Source: Achatina immaculata (lineage: Eukaryota > Mollusca > Gastropoda > Stylommatophora > Achatinidae). From it: a DNA stretch of 64,000 bases. Below, in pieces: positions 44,455 to 55,574 of the stretch. Within the stretch, counting starts at the first letter, position 1, and each line of letters opens with the position of its first letter. A program made the position numbers and the translations under genes. The DNA lies in assembly GCA_009760885.1 (NCBI GenBank), contig CM019697.1, positions 25,062,210 to 25,126,209 of the forward strand, read 5' to 3'. The notes under the pieces were generated by a model. It made no database searches. It had not been told where the DNA came from and saw only the letters and a list, made by a program, of their open reading frames with translations.

Positions 44455-44640
44455 GGAGTTGTTGTTCTTGTGCTTGGAGCACAAGGGGCTGTTGTTCCTG
44501 TGCTTGGAGCACAAGGGGCTGTTGTTCCTGTGCCTGGAGCACAAGGGGCTGTTGTTCCTGTGCTTGGAGCACAAGGGGCTGTTGTTCCCGTGCTTGGAGC
44601 ACAAGGGGCTGTTGTTCCTGTGCTTGGAGCACAAGGGGCA
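44455..44640. repeat. 30-bp tandem repeat, six units
   Basis: Units contain GTTGTTCCTGTGCTTGGAGC and ACAAGGGGCT, nearly perfect, with open frames in several registers. Confidence 0.95.
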
Positions 44641-44934
44641 GAAAGAAAGAAATTTCCTAGCATCAGACATACTCTTTTTCGAGGCTTCTATCCATTAACT
44701 TTAAAGCTACCTTGCACTTCCATTTCCCTTTAGAAGCCAGGTAAAAATAATTTGTTACAATGTACTGGTATAATTTATCTTTGAAGTACGAACATTCACT
44801 TTCAGAAATTTTGTTTTTAATTTGTTTCTTTTCTTAATAAATTCAGATGTTACAATACAGCATTACTTTCTTTTTTTTTTTTGGATGAAATTAAAAATCA
44901 ATTTTGTCATATTTGCAAGCATTTGTTTGTGTAC

Positions 44935-45055
44935 AGTTTGTGTAAAGCGCCCTACAGTTTGTAACAGCTCTTTTCTGCAGTCTATGTAAAGAGCCCTACA
45001 ATTTGTAACAGCTCTTTTCTGCAGTTTATGTAAAGAGCCACACATTTTGGAAGCC
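44935..45055. repeat. About 45-bp tandem repeat, two and a half units
   Basis: Units contain GTAAAGAGCCCTACAATTTG and TAACAGCTCTTTTCTGCAGT. Confidence 0.85.
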
Positions 45056-45129
45056 AAAGCTCTTGTGAACTAAAATCTGTCGGCTGTAGGTGTCGTAACA
45101 TGGGGCGGGGTATTCTGGAAAACGTGATT

Positions 45130-46655
45130 GATTTCATAATAAAGCAGGCTGTTCTGTTATGTGTATATATAATGATTTCATAATAAAGCAGGCTGTTCTG
45201 TTATGTGTATATATAATGATTTCATAATAAAGCAGGCTGTTCTATTATGTGTATATATAATGATTCATAATAAAGCAGGCTGTTCTGTTATGTGTATATA
45301 TAATGATTTCATAATAAAGCAGGCTGTTCTGTTATGTGTATATATAATGATTTCATAATAAAGCAGGCTGTTCTATTATGTGTATATATAATGATTTCAT
45401 AATAAAGCAGGCTGTTCTGTTATGTGTATATATAATGATTTCATAATAAAGCAGGCTGTTCTGTTATGTGTATATATAATGATTTCATAATAAAGCAGGC
45501 TGTTCTGTTATGTGTATATAATGATTCATAATAAAGCAGGCTGTTCTGTTATGTGTATATAATGATTTCATAATAAAGCAGGCTGTTCTGTTATGTGTAT
45601 ATATAATGATTTCATAATAAAGCAGGCTGTTCTATTATGTGTATATATAATGATTCATAATAAAGCAGGCTGTTCTGTTATGTGTATATATAATGATTTC
45701 ATATAAAGCAGGCTGTTCTGTTATGTGTATATAATGATTTCATAATAAAGCAGGCTGTTCTGTTATGTATATATAATGATTTCATAATAAAGCAGGCTGT
45801 TCTGTTATGTGTATATATAATGATTTCATAATAAAGCAGGCTGTTCTGTTATGTGTATATATAATGATTTCATAATAAAGCAGGCTGTTCTGTTATGTGT
45901 ATATATAATGATTTCATAATAAAGCAGGCTGTTCTGTTATGTGTATATATAATGATTTCATAATAAGCAGGCTGTTCTGTTATGTGTATATATAATGATT
46001 TCATAATAAAGCAGGCTGTTCTGTTATGTGTATATATAATGATTTCATAATATAGCAGGCTGTTCTATTATGTGTATATATAATGATTTCATAATATAGC
46101 AGGCTGTTCTGTTATGTGTATATATAATGATTTCATAATAAAGCAGGCTGTTCTGTTATGTGTATATATAATGATTTCATAATAAAGCAGGCTGTTCTGT
46201 TATGTGTATATATAATGATTTCATAATAAAGCAGGCTGTTCTGTTATGTGTATATATAATGATTTCATAATATAGCAGGCTGTTCTATTATGTGTATATA
46301 TAATGATTTCATAATATAGCAGGCTGTTCTGTTATGTGTATATATATGATTTCATAATAAAGCAGGCTGTTCTATTATGTGTATAATAATGATTTCATAA
46401 TATAGCAGGCTGTTCTGTTATGTGTATATAATGATTTCATAATATAGCAGGCTGTTCTGTTATGTATATATAATGATTTCATAATAAAGCAGGCTGTTCT
46501 ATTATGTGTATATATAATGATTTCATAATATAGCAGGCTGTTCTGTTATGTGTATATATAATGATTTCATAATAAAGCAGGCTGTTCTGTTATGTGTATA
46601 TATAATGATTTCATAATATAGCAGGCTGTTCTGTTATGTGTATATGTAACTTCTG
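45130..46655. repeat. 44-bp minisatellite with an embedded AATAAA, about 35 units
   Basis: Units contain GATTTCATAATAAAGCAGGC followed by TGTTCTGTTATGTGTATATA. Many units in the second half read AATATAG instead of AATAAAG, and a few lose one or two bases. It is the longest homogeneous array of the central region. Confidence 0.95.
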
Positions 46656-47340
46656 GAAAAATTGCATCGTTGTTAACATCAGAAGAGCTAACAAGTGATT
46701 TTATACATTAAAAAAAAACGCAAGAGATTATTCTCCGAGCACTGCGACATCGAACACACTTGTAGTGTTACTGCCTGATTTGTTTCACATGTTTTTCGAA
46801 GTTTCAGTTTTTTATTCTGCTAAGATATTTTCCCCCTCCAACAGGACCTTAAGTGCAGTATTATTTAGATCTTGTACTAGCCATTTTCTGCCAGCATGGA
46901 ACTTACAAGAGCTCTTCTCTTCGGAGTTAAGTTCTTTCGGCGCGAGTTAACTGGCGCTTCAGAACGAGACCGCCGAGTCTGAAAGTACTCGCTTTGATCT
47001 GACACCAAAGTGACGATGACCTGGACTGTTGTCGTTTCCGGCTGAGTGAGCACTGGGTATTGGATTTATTCGCTGGAAACAATCCAGTTTTTCTACCTGT
47101 AAACAGAGAGCTTCGGCGCATGTGGTAGCTAGTCACATGTGAATACTCGACGCATGTGGTAGCTAGTCACATGTGAATACATACAGCCACTGCTGTCACA
47201 GAGAAGTGCTAGTCTATAGATCTGCATTGTCTTCTTCTGCGAGTACTTCACTGAAGTCGGAGAAATGTCAAACAGAAACTTAACACATAAAATGACGGGA
47301 GGCAATATGGATGTGTGTGGGGGCGGGGTTGTCGCTCTTT
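46656..47340. other. Single-copy, moderately GC-rich sequence
   Basis: Includes a CGCATGTGGTAGCTAGTCAC motif duplicated near 47113 and 47151. No convincing exon; the short frames on both strands lack splice support. Confidence 0.4.
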
Positions 47341-47344
47341 CCAG

Positions 47345-47585
47345 GCCAACTTACTTTACTGTGATAAAACCTTGTTTCTTATTTGTGAAAGTTTGCATCT
47401 GAAATGTTACTTTACTGTGCTAAAGTTTTGTTGTTTCTTATTTGTGAAAGTTTGCATCTGAAATGTTACTTTACTGTGCTAAAGTTTTGTTGTTTCTTAT
47501 TTGTGAAAGTTTGCATCTGAAATGTTACTTTACTGTGCTAAAGTTTTGTTGTTTCTTATTTGTGAAAGTTTGCATCTGAAATGTT
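47345..47585. repeat. 59-bp tandem repeat, four units
   Basis: Units contain TTACTTTACTGTGCTAAAGT and ATTTGTGAAAGTTTGCATCT. Confidence 0.95.
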
Positions 47586-47689
47586 CAGCTGTTCTGGGGA
47601 GATCTGATGAACAGAGAAAAATATGAGATAAGAAGAAAGACTTGTATTTACTGTGAAAACATCTGGATGTTGGACTTGTAGAAGTTTGT

Positions 47690-47815
47690 TGACACACACT
47701 ACGTCACTGTGATGTGTACATTATGCTACTGTGGTGTGTACATTAGGTCGTGTTGTGTACACTATGTTAATGTTGTGTGCACATTACGTTACTGTTGTGT
47801 GTACATTACGCCACA
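47690..47815. repeat. Degenerate 20-25 bp repeat around GTGTGTACATTACG
   Basis: Five imperfect units alternating GTGTACATTA and TTACTGTTGTGT. Confidence 0.7.
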
Positions 47816-48074
47816 AATTATGTTGAGTTATGTGTGCTGCATTTTGAGATTTGTTGTATCCGAGAGGTGAATTTATTGCTAAGATCCTCTTCTGCCAACA
47901 CCTTCCATCTGTTCTGACTTCCATGAGGCTGTGAAATGGTGTTCTTAGTGGTTGGCGTCGTGATGATGTCGAAGTATCGTACGGAATGGGAAGTGGATTA
48001 CGTGGGTCTAAGGTACACATCTGTCAGCAGTCTCCAGGACCGTGGGTACCACGTCAGACTCTGTATCAGACTGA

Positions 48075-48610
48075 ATTATTATGATAACACCACAGTCCGA
48101 TATACAGCTGTTGTAGTTACAGTATGATATACAATTGGTGTTATCACAATAACTCAGTCTGATGTACAGTTGTTGTTATCATAATAACTCAGTCTGGAAT
48201 ACAGTTGTTATAGTTACAGTAGCACAATCTGATGTACAGCTGTTGTAGTTACAGTTTGATATACAATTAGTGTTATCACAATAACTCAGTATGGTGTACA
48301 GTTGTTGTTATCACAATAACTCAGTCTGATGTACAGTTGCTGTTATCACAATAACTCAGTCTGATGTACAGTTGCTGTTATCACAATAACTCAGTCTGAT
48401 GTACAGTTGCTGTTATCACAATAACTCAGTCTGATGTACAGTTGTTGTTATCACAATAACTCAGTCTGATGTACAGTTGTTGTTATCACAATAACTCAGT
48501 CTGATTTACAGTAATTGTTATCACAATAACTCAGTCTGATTTACAGTTGCTGTTATTACAATAACTCAGTCTGATGTACAGTTGTTGTTATCATAATAAC
48601 TCAGTCTGAT
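48075..48610. repeat. 32-bp minisatellite, CAGTCTGATGTACAGTTG family, copy 1
   Basis: About 16 units of ATCACAATAACTCAGTCTGA and TGTACAGTTGTTGTT. The same family reappears at 50695-51243 and in a diverged form at 51732-52150. Confidence 0.9.
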
Positions 48611-48614
48611 GTTT

Positions 48615-48910
48615 GTCAGCCAAACTGAAGAGACGCATCAGCTTGTTTACAGGAGTGCCACGAAGACAGGGTCTTGACCTGTTCTGATCTACAAGGTCCA
48701 ACAAACGCATGATCTGTCTAGGAGTGGGAAGAAAGGGTCTTGACCAGTTCTGATTTACAAAGTCATACAAACGCATGATCTGTCTAGGAGTGGGAAGAAA
48801 GGGTCTTGACCAGTTCTGATTTACAAAGTCATACAAACGCATGATCTGTCTAACAGTGGGAAGAAAGGGTCCTGGCCAGTTCTGTTTTACAAGTTCCTAC
48901 AGAGGCATGA
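48615..48910. repeat. 66-bp tandem repeat, four units
   Basis: Units contain ACGCATGATCTGTCTAGGAG and GGGTCTTGACCAGTTCTGAT. Confidence 0.95.
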
Positions 48911-48984
48911 TCTGTCTAGCAGTTGTTACCCCATCCTCGACCTCACGCCATGACCTGTACACAGCAGCTTAATCTGAGGTTTTA

Positions 48985-49251
48985 CGCTTGCTTCTACTTT
49001 CGTGACTGCAGCCAGCTCTATCAGTCCTGCCAGCCAGCCCCCGCCTCGGGGCAGCCTTGCTCCTGGCAGACACAAGCTTCTCTCGCCAGTCTCAGGCGGT
49101 GCGGCCCGGGCGAGCTGGACAGAAGAGACGGGGCCCACTTGCGCGCAGAAAGTTGTTGTACGTTATATCAGATGTAAACTTGTGATCTGTAGGACAGTCA
49201 TGAGGTGTGCTATCTTCTTGCCATGGATGTGCTGGGCGACGTGGACTGGAC
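48985..49251 (+). other. GC-rich patch with a weak first-exon candidate
   Basis: About 200 bp with far higher GC than its neighbours, CpG-containing and without repeats. Near its end GCCATGG (ATG at 49223) opens a frame encoding MDVLGDVDW before a good GTGAGT donor at 49252. An upstream Cys-rich frame (48923-49177) also reads through it. It could be a promoter with a first exon, or an unrelated GC-rich fragment. No downstream exon can be matched. Confidence 0.25.
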
Positions 49252-49406
49252 GTGAGTACACATGCACGAGAGCGCGCATACTAATGCATGACAAAACTAA
49301 CACAGTCAACATTTACTACAAGAACAAGTAGAATGCTTACAATAACGTGCTACATTTACTTCAGCAGCTGCTTTGTAAACTGCATAATTCAAAGAGCACC
49401 GTGTTT

Positions 49407-49745
49407 GTTTCTTTGTTTCCTTCAGTCACTGTTTCTTTGTGTGTTTCCATCACTCACTGTTTCTTTGCGTTTTTCTATCACTCACTGTTTCTTTGTGTGT
49501 TTCCTTCAATCACTGTTTCTTTGTGTGTTTCCTTCAGTCACTGTTTCTTTGTGTGTTTCCTTCAATCACTGTTTCTTTGTGTGTTTCCTTCAGTCACTGT
49601 TTCTTTGTGTGTTTCCTTCAATCACTGTTTCTTTGTGTGTTTCCTTCAGTCACTGTTTCTTTGTGTGTTTCCATCAGTCACTGTTTCTTTGTGTGTTTCC
49701 ATCAGTCACTGTTTCTGTGTGTGTTTCCATCAGTCACTGTTTCAG
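49407..49745. repeat. 28-bp minisatellite, about 12 units
   Basis: Units of CACTGTTTCTTTGTGTGTTT with CCTTCAGT, CCTTCAAT or CCATCAGT ends. CAGT and CAAT forms alternate strictly in the middle, giving a 56-bp higher-order period. Confidence 0.95.
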
Positions 49746-50275
49746 AATAATTCTCACCTGACATTTGTCAGGAAATTTGACAGGTACATCTATATCTCTG
49801 AGCTCTGTACAAGAAATGAAGCCGTTGGTGTATTTAAACAATTTTATGCACTTTATTTAGTTTCTTTGGCTGCTCTTTTTGTCAATTTTGTCTTTGAAAA
49901 CTGAACTAACTTTCGCTTCATGGCCGCGTGTTGCAGTATATGGGAGCACTGATTTCACAGGCAAAGCTGTTTGTTACAGCAGACAGTGAACTGTGTTTTT
50001 ACGTAGTGAGGGTCACTTAATGACTTTTACAGACTGTTCTAGTTAGTCAAGACACATGAACAGTTACGTAACACCTGTATTGTGTCTCAGAGACTGGAGA
50101 ATATTGGCTTAGAGGGCCAGGTAGATTACACATACACGTGTACATACATTCGTACACAAGACACAAAGTAGACGATTTTCAGTGTATTAAATAAACAGGA
50201 ATTATCTCGTAAAATTCAGTCCAGAGAATCTGTCTACGTCCTATTTACCACCGAAAATGACTACTACTAACTACT
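49746..50275. other. Single-copy sequence, nothing recognised
   Basis: No gene or repeat signal seen. Confidence 0.5.
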
Positions 50276-50474
50276 GTTGTTGCTGCTGCTGCTACTATTA
50301 CTACTGCTGCTGCTACTACTACTTCCACTGCTGCTGATACTACTACTACTACTACTATTGCTGCTGCTGCTACTACTACTACTACTGCTAATACTACTAC
50401 TACTACTACTACTGCTAATACTACTACTACTACTACTGCTGCTGCTACTACTACGACTACTACTACTGCTACTA

Positions 50475-50506
<32 letters not shown>

Positions 50507-50553
50507 TCTACTACTACTACTACTACTACTACTCTACTGCTACTGCTGCTTCA
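50276..50553. repeat. Imperfect (TAC/TGC)n trinucleotide repeat
   Basis: About 90 triplets mixing ACT and GCT, so one frame reads almost pure leucine. Composition only, not a gene. Confidence 0.95.
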
Positions 50554-50694
50554 TGCGCAGCTGAATACCTTGTTGAGATAAGATATATCTCATAAGAACT
50601 GAGGTATAGGGTGATATGGGGGGAAGGAAGGCAGGGTCCAAAGTCATTTCCTTATCTCATTTATTGTTGCAAAATATCATATCAGCGAACGTGT

Positions 50695-51243
50695 TCTACA
50701 CAGTTTGATATAGTTATTGTCATAATAACACAGTGTAATATACATTTGGTGTGGATACAATAGCACAGATAGATATACAGTTGTTACCACAGTAACCCAG
50801 TGTCTTATACAGTTGTTATTATCACATTAATACAGTGTGATATACAGCTGCTTTAGTTACAGTAGTATAGTCTGATATACAGTTGTGCCAGTTACAGTTA
50901 TAACACTTGATATATAGTTGTTGTTATAACAATAATACAGTTTGATATACAATTGTTGTAGCTACAGTAGCACAGTTTGATTTACAGTTGCTGTTATCAC
51001 AATAATTCAGTCTGATGTACAGTTGTTGTTATCACAATAACTCAGTCTGATGTACAGTTGCTGTTATCACAATAATTCAGTCTGATGTACAGTTGTTGTT
51101 ATCACAATAACTCAGTCTGATGTACAGTTGTTGTTATCACAATAATTCAGTCTGATGTACAGTTGTTGTTATCGCAATAACTCAGTCTGATGTACAGTTG
51201 CTGTTATCGCAATAACTCAGTCTGATGTACAGTTGCTGTTATA
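50695..51243. repeat. 32-bp minisatellite, CAGTCTGATGTACAGTTG family, copy 2
   Basis: Degenerate on the left (GATATACAGTTGTT units), homogeneous from about 50970. It is broken at 51243 by an insertion. Confidence 0.9.
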
Positions 51244-51722
51244 AGACTTCCGGTTGTAAGAGGGCGGAATGGCGAATGTGACCGTCGATGTTTGTTCATT
51301 TTTGTTTGTTTGTTTGCATTTCTGTACGCTGTATCTGCGCCAGTTTCGTTATGTTGTGGACGGGGAGTCCGATTTTGCGACCTAGCTACTGAGTTAAGTG
51401 CTCGGGGCGTCTTTGTGAGCTGTGACTTTCAGGGGTGCATGGATTTTCCCGCCAGTGATTGGTTGTAAACAAACATGGCTGAGGTGTTTCGCTGTGCTCT
51501 TGGAAGCTTGGCGCCGTAGAGCTTTTTGGAAGTGGCTGTGAGTGCCTCCCTGCTGATGATGTTTGAGGAGATGTACTCATTCACCGTGCATGGATCACTT
51601 TTCGTCATTGTGCATGCACATGATGTGGGATGGTTCTTACTCATTCCAGGAGATGTCACTGGCACAGGCGGGATATGTGGGGAAATTATGGGATATTCTC
51701 GTTTGCTATGATGCCGAAACCA
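51244..51722. mobile_element. Unclassified insertion into the 32-bp array
   Basis: About 480 bp of GC-richer, non-repetitive sequence splits the array. TGCTGTTAT precedes it and follows it, compatible with a 9-bp target duplication (ambiguous because the array carries the same word). It starts AAGACTTCCGG and ends ACATGAACC, with no TG...CA ends, clear inverted repeats or A-rich tail. Open frames of about 60-106 codons on both strands show no motif I recognise. It may be a non-autonomous transposon. Confidence 0.45.
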
Positions 51723-51731
51723 TACACAACA

Positions 51732-52150
51732 TGAACCTGCTGTTATCACAGTAAAACAGTCTGATATACGGTTGTTATAGATAAAATAACACAGTCTGAT
51801 ATACAGTTGTTATAGTTGCAATAGCACAGTCTGATATACGGTTGTTATAGTTGCAATAGCACAGTATGATATACAGTTGTTATAGTTACAACAGCGCAGT
51901 CTGATATACAGTTGTTATAGTTACAACAGCGCAGTCTGATATACGGTTGTTATAGTTGCAACAGCACAGTCTGATATACGGTTGTTGTAGCTACAATAGG
52001 ACAGTCTTATAAATAGAGCTGTTGTAGCTACAATAGCACAGTCTGATATATAGAGCTATTGTAGTTACATTAGTACAGTCTGATATATAGAGCTGTTGTA
52101 GCTACAATAGCACAATCTGATGTACAGATGTTGTAGTAACAATATAACAG
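51732..52150. repeat. Diverged 34-37 bp minisatellite, CAGTCTGATATACGG form
   Basis: About 12 units of GCACAGTCTGATATACAGTT and GTTATAGTTACAATA. A diverged continuation of the array at 50695-51243. Confidence 0.9.
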
Positions 52151-52251
52151 TTTATTGTTGGACTGTTAGAGAATTGTTGATTCTCCAGTATCAAGTTACC
52201 GGACTGTTGAAATATATATTTATATCCTTCATTTCAATATCCTTCACTTCA

Positions 52252-52755
52252 GGCCGTCAGCATTCCAGAAAGCGAGACACATCTTGTGCAGAAGATCCAT
52301 ATCAGTAGAAACAAGATACCGAGTACTTAAATATTACATCGAGCCAATTTTGTTTTATGGGTGTGAAGCATGGTCCATGAATAAGAGAGTACAGCGAGAA
52401 ATGGAGGCCGTGGAAATGTGGTTCATAAGAAGGATGTTGAATGTACCATGGACAGCCAAGAAAACCAATGAAGAAGTCTTAAGAGAGGCTGGAGTTAGAA
52501 AGCAAATTATAGCGAAGATCAGAGGCAGACAAGCGAGATTTGTAGGATATTTCCTGAGAATAGGAAAATTGGAACACACTGTGGCAACTGGAAAAATTGA
52601 GGGAAGAAGAGACAGAGGAAGACAGAGAGAGAAGTTATTGGATGGGTTTTCAGTGTGGCTAGGAAGAAAGTCACCGACGGATCTCATAATCAACGAAAAA
52701 GACGGGGAACTGTGGAGAGAAATGATCGCCTACGCCACGCGGCACGGCACTTAGA
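52252..52755 (+). mobile_element. LINE 3' end related to family B (RTE/BovB-like), 5'-truncated
   Basis: The plus strand is open from AFQKARHILCRRSISVE through YYIEPILFYGCEAWSMNK, MEAVEMWFIRRMLNVPWT and GKIEGRRDRGRQREKLLDGF to RHGT and a stop. This is the conserved C-terminal region after the RT palm in RTE/BovB proteins and matches the LINE B C-terminus at 31.6 kb, but with clear divergence and a TAGATAGAT end instead of ATG repeats. There is no RT catalytic core. Confidence 0.85.
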
Positions 52756-53296
52756 TAGATCCTTCGTTTTCCTAGTGGGATCAGCACGTTGGCTTCTTTT
52801 CTCTGCAACAAAATCAAGCCGGATCCCGGAACAGATTCTGGCACTGAGTCCCTTAGTTTTATTCTGTTGGTGAAGAGTTTAGTAGGTGCATCAGGGAGAG
52901 AATGAAGCCTGCGCCTGTTAGAAATGTAGACAAGCAGGCTAGAAACAACAGCTTATAACACGACATGATCTGTTTGTTGTGCCCACAGCTGTCTATGTTG
53001 TACTCTGAAGTCTTTACCTTGAAATATAACTTCTTAATGTTGTAACATTAAGATTTTATGAAAAACTTACTTCAGCCATTAACTGGGTCACAGCGGGTCC
53101 CGCGGTGAATCAAAGCAGAAAATTTAAGAAAAATTAGATATGTTGGAAATAGATATATGCAGAAATAGACATGTGCAAATATTGTGACAAAGACGGAAAA
53201 TGTCCCTTGCTAATCAATATCTTGAAAATGTACAAAATAGTGTAATTACATAATGATTTTCAAAATTTCTGAACAAATTTTAACTTTTCTGCAGGT

Positions 53297-53299
<3 letters not shown>
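52756..53299. other. Single-copy sequence, nothing recognised
   Basis: No gene, RNA or repeat signal seen. Confidence 0.5.

Positions 53300-53336
<37 letters not shown>
53300..53336. repeat. (CT)n microsatellite
   Basis: About 18 dinucleotide units. Confidence 0.95.
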
Positions 53337-53339
<3 letters not shown>

Positions 53340-53469
53340 CACACACATTCTCTCCAGCTAAGCACTGAATTTAAAGATAGTCAATTTATATACGGTCCTC
53401 ATGTTTATATTTTCATTTCCTGTTCTAATGAGAGAGGGTTTATTTTTACTGTCATAATTTCAAAATTAA

Positions 53470-54015
53470 ATATAGACTATAAGATCAGAGAGACTATAAC
53501 GCTAGAGAGACAATAAAGTTAGAGAGACTATAAAGATAGATTATAAGACCAGAAAGACTATAAAGCTAGAGAGACTATAAGGGTAGAGAGACCATAAGAC
53601 TAAAGAGACCATAAAGCTAGAGAGACTATAAAGATAGACAATAAGACCAGAGAGACCATAAATCTGGAGAGACTATAAGGATAGGGAGACTATAATACCA
53701 GAGAGACTATAAAGCTAGAGAGACTATAAAGATAAACTATAGGACCAGAGAGACTAGAAAGCTAGAGAGACTATAAAGATAGAGAGACTGTAAAGCTAGA
53801 GAGACTATAAGGATAGAGAGACTATAAATCTAGAGAGACTATAAGGACAGAGAGACTATAAGACCATAAAGCTGGAGAGACTATAAAGATAGACTATAAG
53901 ACTAGAGAGATTATAAAGTTACAGAGACTATAAGGCTAAAGAGACTGTAAGGGTAGAGAGACTGTAAAGCTACATAGACTATAAAGCTAGAGAGACTAAA
54001 AGGCTAGAGAGACTA
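53470..54015. repeat. Purine-rich degenerate array around AGAGAGACTATAA
   Basis: Units of 15-30 bp sharing AGAGACTATAA with AGCTAG, GATAG or GACCAG inserts. Confidence 0.9.
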
Positions 54016-54019
54016 CATA

Positions 54020-55110
54020 CATAACCGACCAGTCTATGCAAATAACGGACCAAGCCAGGTACATAACAGTCAAACCAGGTACAGAACGGACTAAGCCAGG
54101 TACATAATGGACGAAGCCAGGTACATAAGGGACAAAGCCAGGTCCATAACGGACCAAGCCAGGTATATAATGGACCAAGCCAGGAACATAACGGACCAAG
54201 CCAGGAATATAACGGACCAAGCCAGATATATAATGGATCAAGCCAAGTACTCAGTGGACCAAGCCAGGTACTCAATGGACCAAGCCAGGCACTCAGTGGA
54301 CCAAGCCAGGTACTCAGTTTGCCAAGCCAGGTACTCACTGGACCAAGCCAGGTACTAAGTGGACCAAGCCAGGTACTAAGTGGACCAAGCCAGGTACTAA
54401 GTGGACCAATCCAGGTACTAAGTGCACCAATCCAGGTACTCAGTAGACCAAGCCAGGTACTAAGTGGACCAAGCCAGGTACTAAGTGGACCAAGCCAGGT
54501 ACTAAGTGGACCAATCCAGGTACTCAGTGGACCCAGCCAGGTACTAAGTGGACCAAGCCAGGTACTAAGTGGACCAATCCAGGGACTCAATGGACCAAGC
54601 CAGGTACTCAGTGGACCAAGCCAGGTACTCAGTAGACCAATCCAGGTACTAAGTGGACCAATCCAGGTACTCAATGGACCAAGCCAGGTACTCAATGGAC
54701 CAAGTCAGCTACTCAGTGGACCAAGCCAGGTACTCAGTGGACCAAGCCAGGTACTCAGTGGACCAAGCCAGGTACTCAATGGACAAGCCAGGTACTCAGT
54801 GGTCCAAGCCGGTACTCAGTGGACCAAGCCAGGTACTCAGTGGACCAAGTCAGCTACTCAGTGGTCCAAGCGAGGTACTCAGTGCACCAAGCCAGGTACT
54901 CAGTGCACCAAGCCAGGTACTGTACATAATTGAGCAAGCCAAGTATATAACGGACCAAGCCAGGTACTGTACATAACTGAGCAAGCCAAGTATATAACGG
55001 ACCAAGCCAGGTACTGTACATAATTGAGCAAGCCAAGTATATAACGGACCAAGCCAGGTACTGTACATAATTGAGCAAGCCAGGTATATAACGGACCAAG
55101 CCAGGCAAAT
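54020..55110. repeat. 21-bp minisatellite GTACTCAGTGGACCAAGCCAG, about 50 units
   Basis: Left units read GTACATAACGGACCAAGCC, central ones GTACTCAGTGGACCAAGCC or GTACTAAGTGGACCAAGCC, and right ones add ACATAATTGAGCAAGCCA, giving a 57-58 bp compound unit. Seven codons per unit explain the 200-codon open frames on both strands. Confidence 0.95.
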
Positions 55111-55234
55111 AACTAACCGATGTGTATATCGTGCATATAATAGATAAGCCAGTCAATGTGATTTGCAACTAGAGTAAAATGGAACACACGGAACAAGAAT
55201 AGTGTTCACAGAAGTGAAGAGCATCTTGCAACAT

Positions 55235-55574
55235 TATCAGAGAGTGACAGAAAAACAAAGGTCAAAGAGTGACAGGAGAACAAAGGTCCTCCATCACTGT
55301 CAAAGAGTGACAGGAGAACAAAGGTCCTGCATCACTGTCAAAGAGTGACAGGAGAACAAAGGTCCTCCATCACTGTCAAAGAGTGACAGGAGAACAAAGG
55401 TCCTCCATCATTGTCAAAGACTGACAGGAGAACAAAGGTCCTCCATCACTGTCAAAGAGTGACAGGAGAACAAAGGTCCTCCATCATTGTCAAAGAGTGA
55501 CAGGAGAACAAAGGTCCTCCATCACTGTCAAAGAGTGACAGGAGAACAAAGCTCCTGCATCACTGTCAGAGAGT
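55235..55574. repeat. 38-bp minisatellite, about nine units
   Basis: Units contain AGAGTGACAGGAGAACAAAG and GTCCTCCATCACTGTC. Confidence 0.95.

Noticed and set aside
47936..48127. Short frame beginning MVFLVVGVVMMS, possibly a signal peptide exon with a donor-like GGTACAC at about 48010
   Set aside because: The donor is weak, the frame runs into the minisatellite, and no partner exon can be matched.
50277..50564. Poly-leucine protein of 95 codons
   Set aside because: Trinucleotide repeat; no flanking exon signals.
53979..54976. Frames of 200-238 codons encoding seven-residue repeats
   Set aside because: They follow from the 21-bp minisatellite period; both strands and more than one frame are open and unit length varies at the edges.
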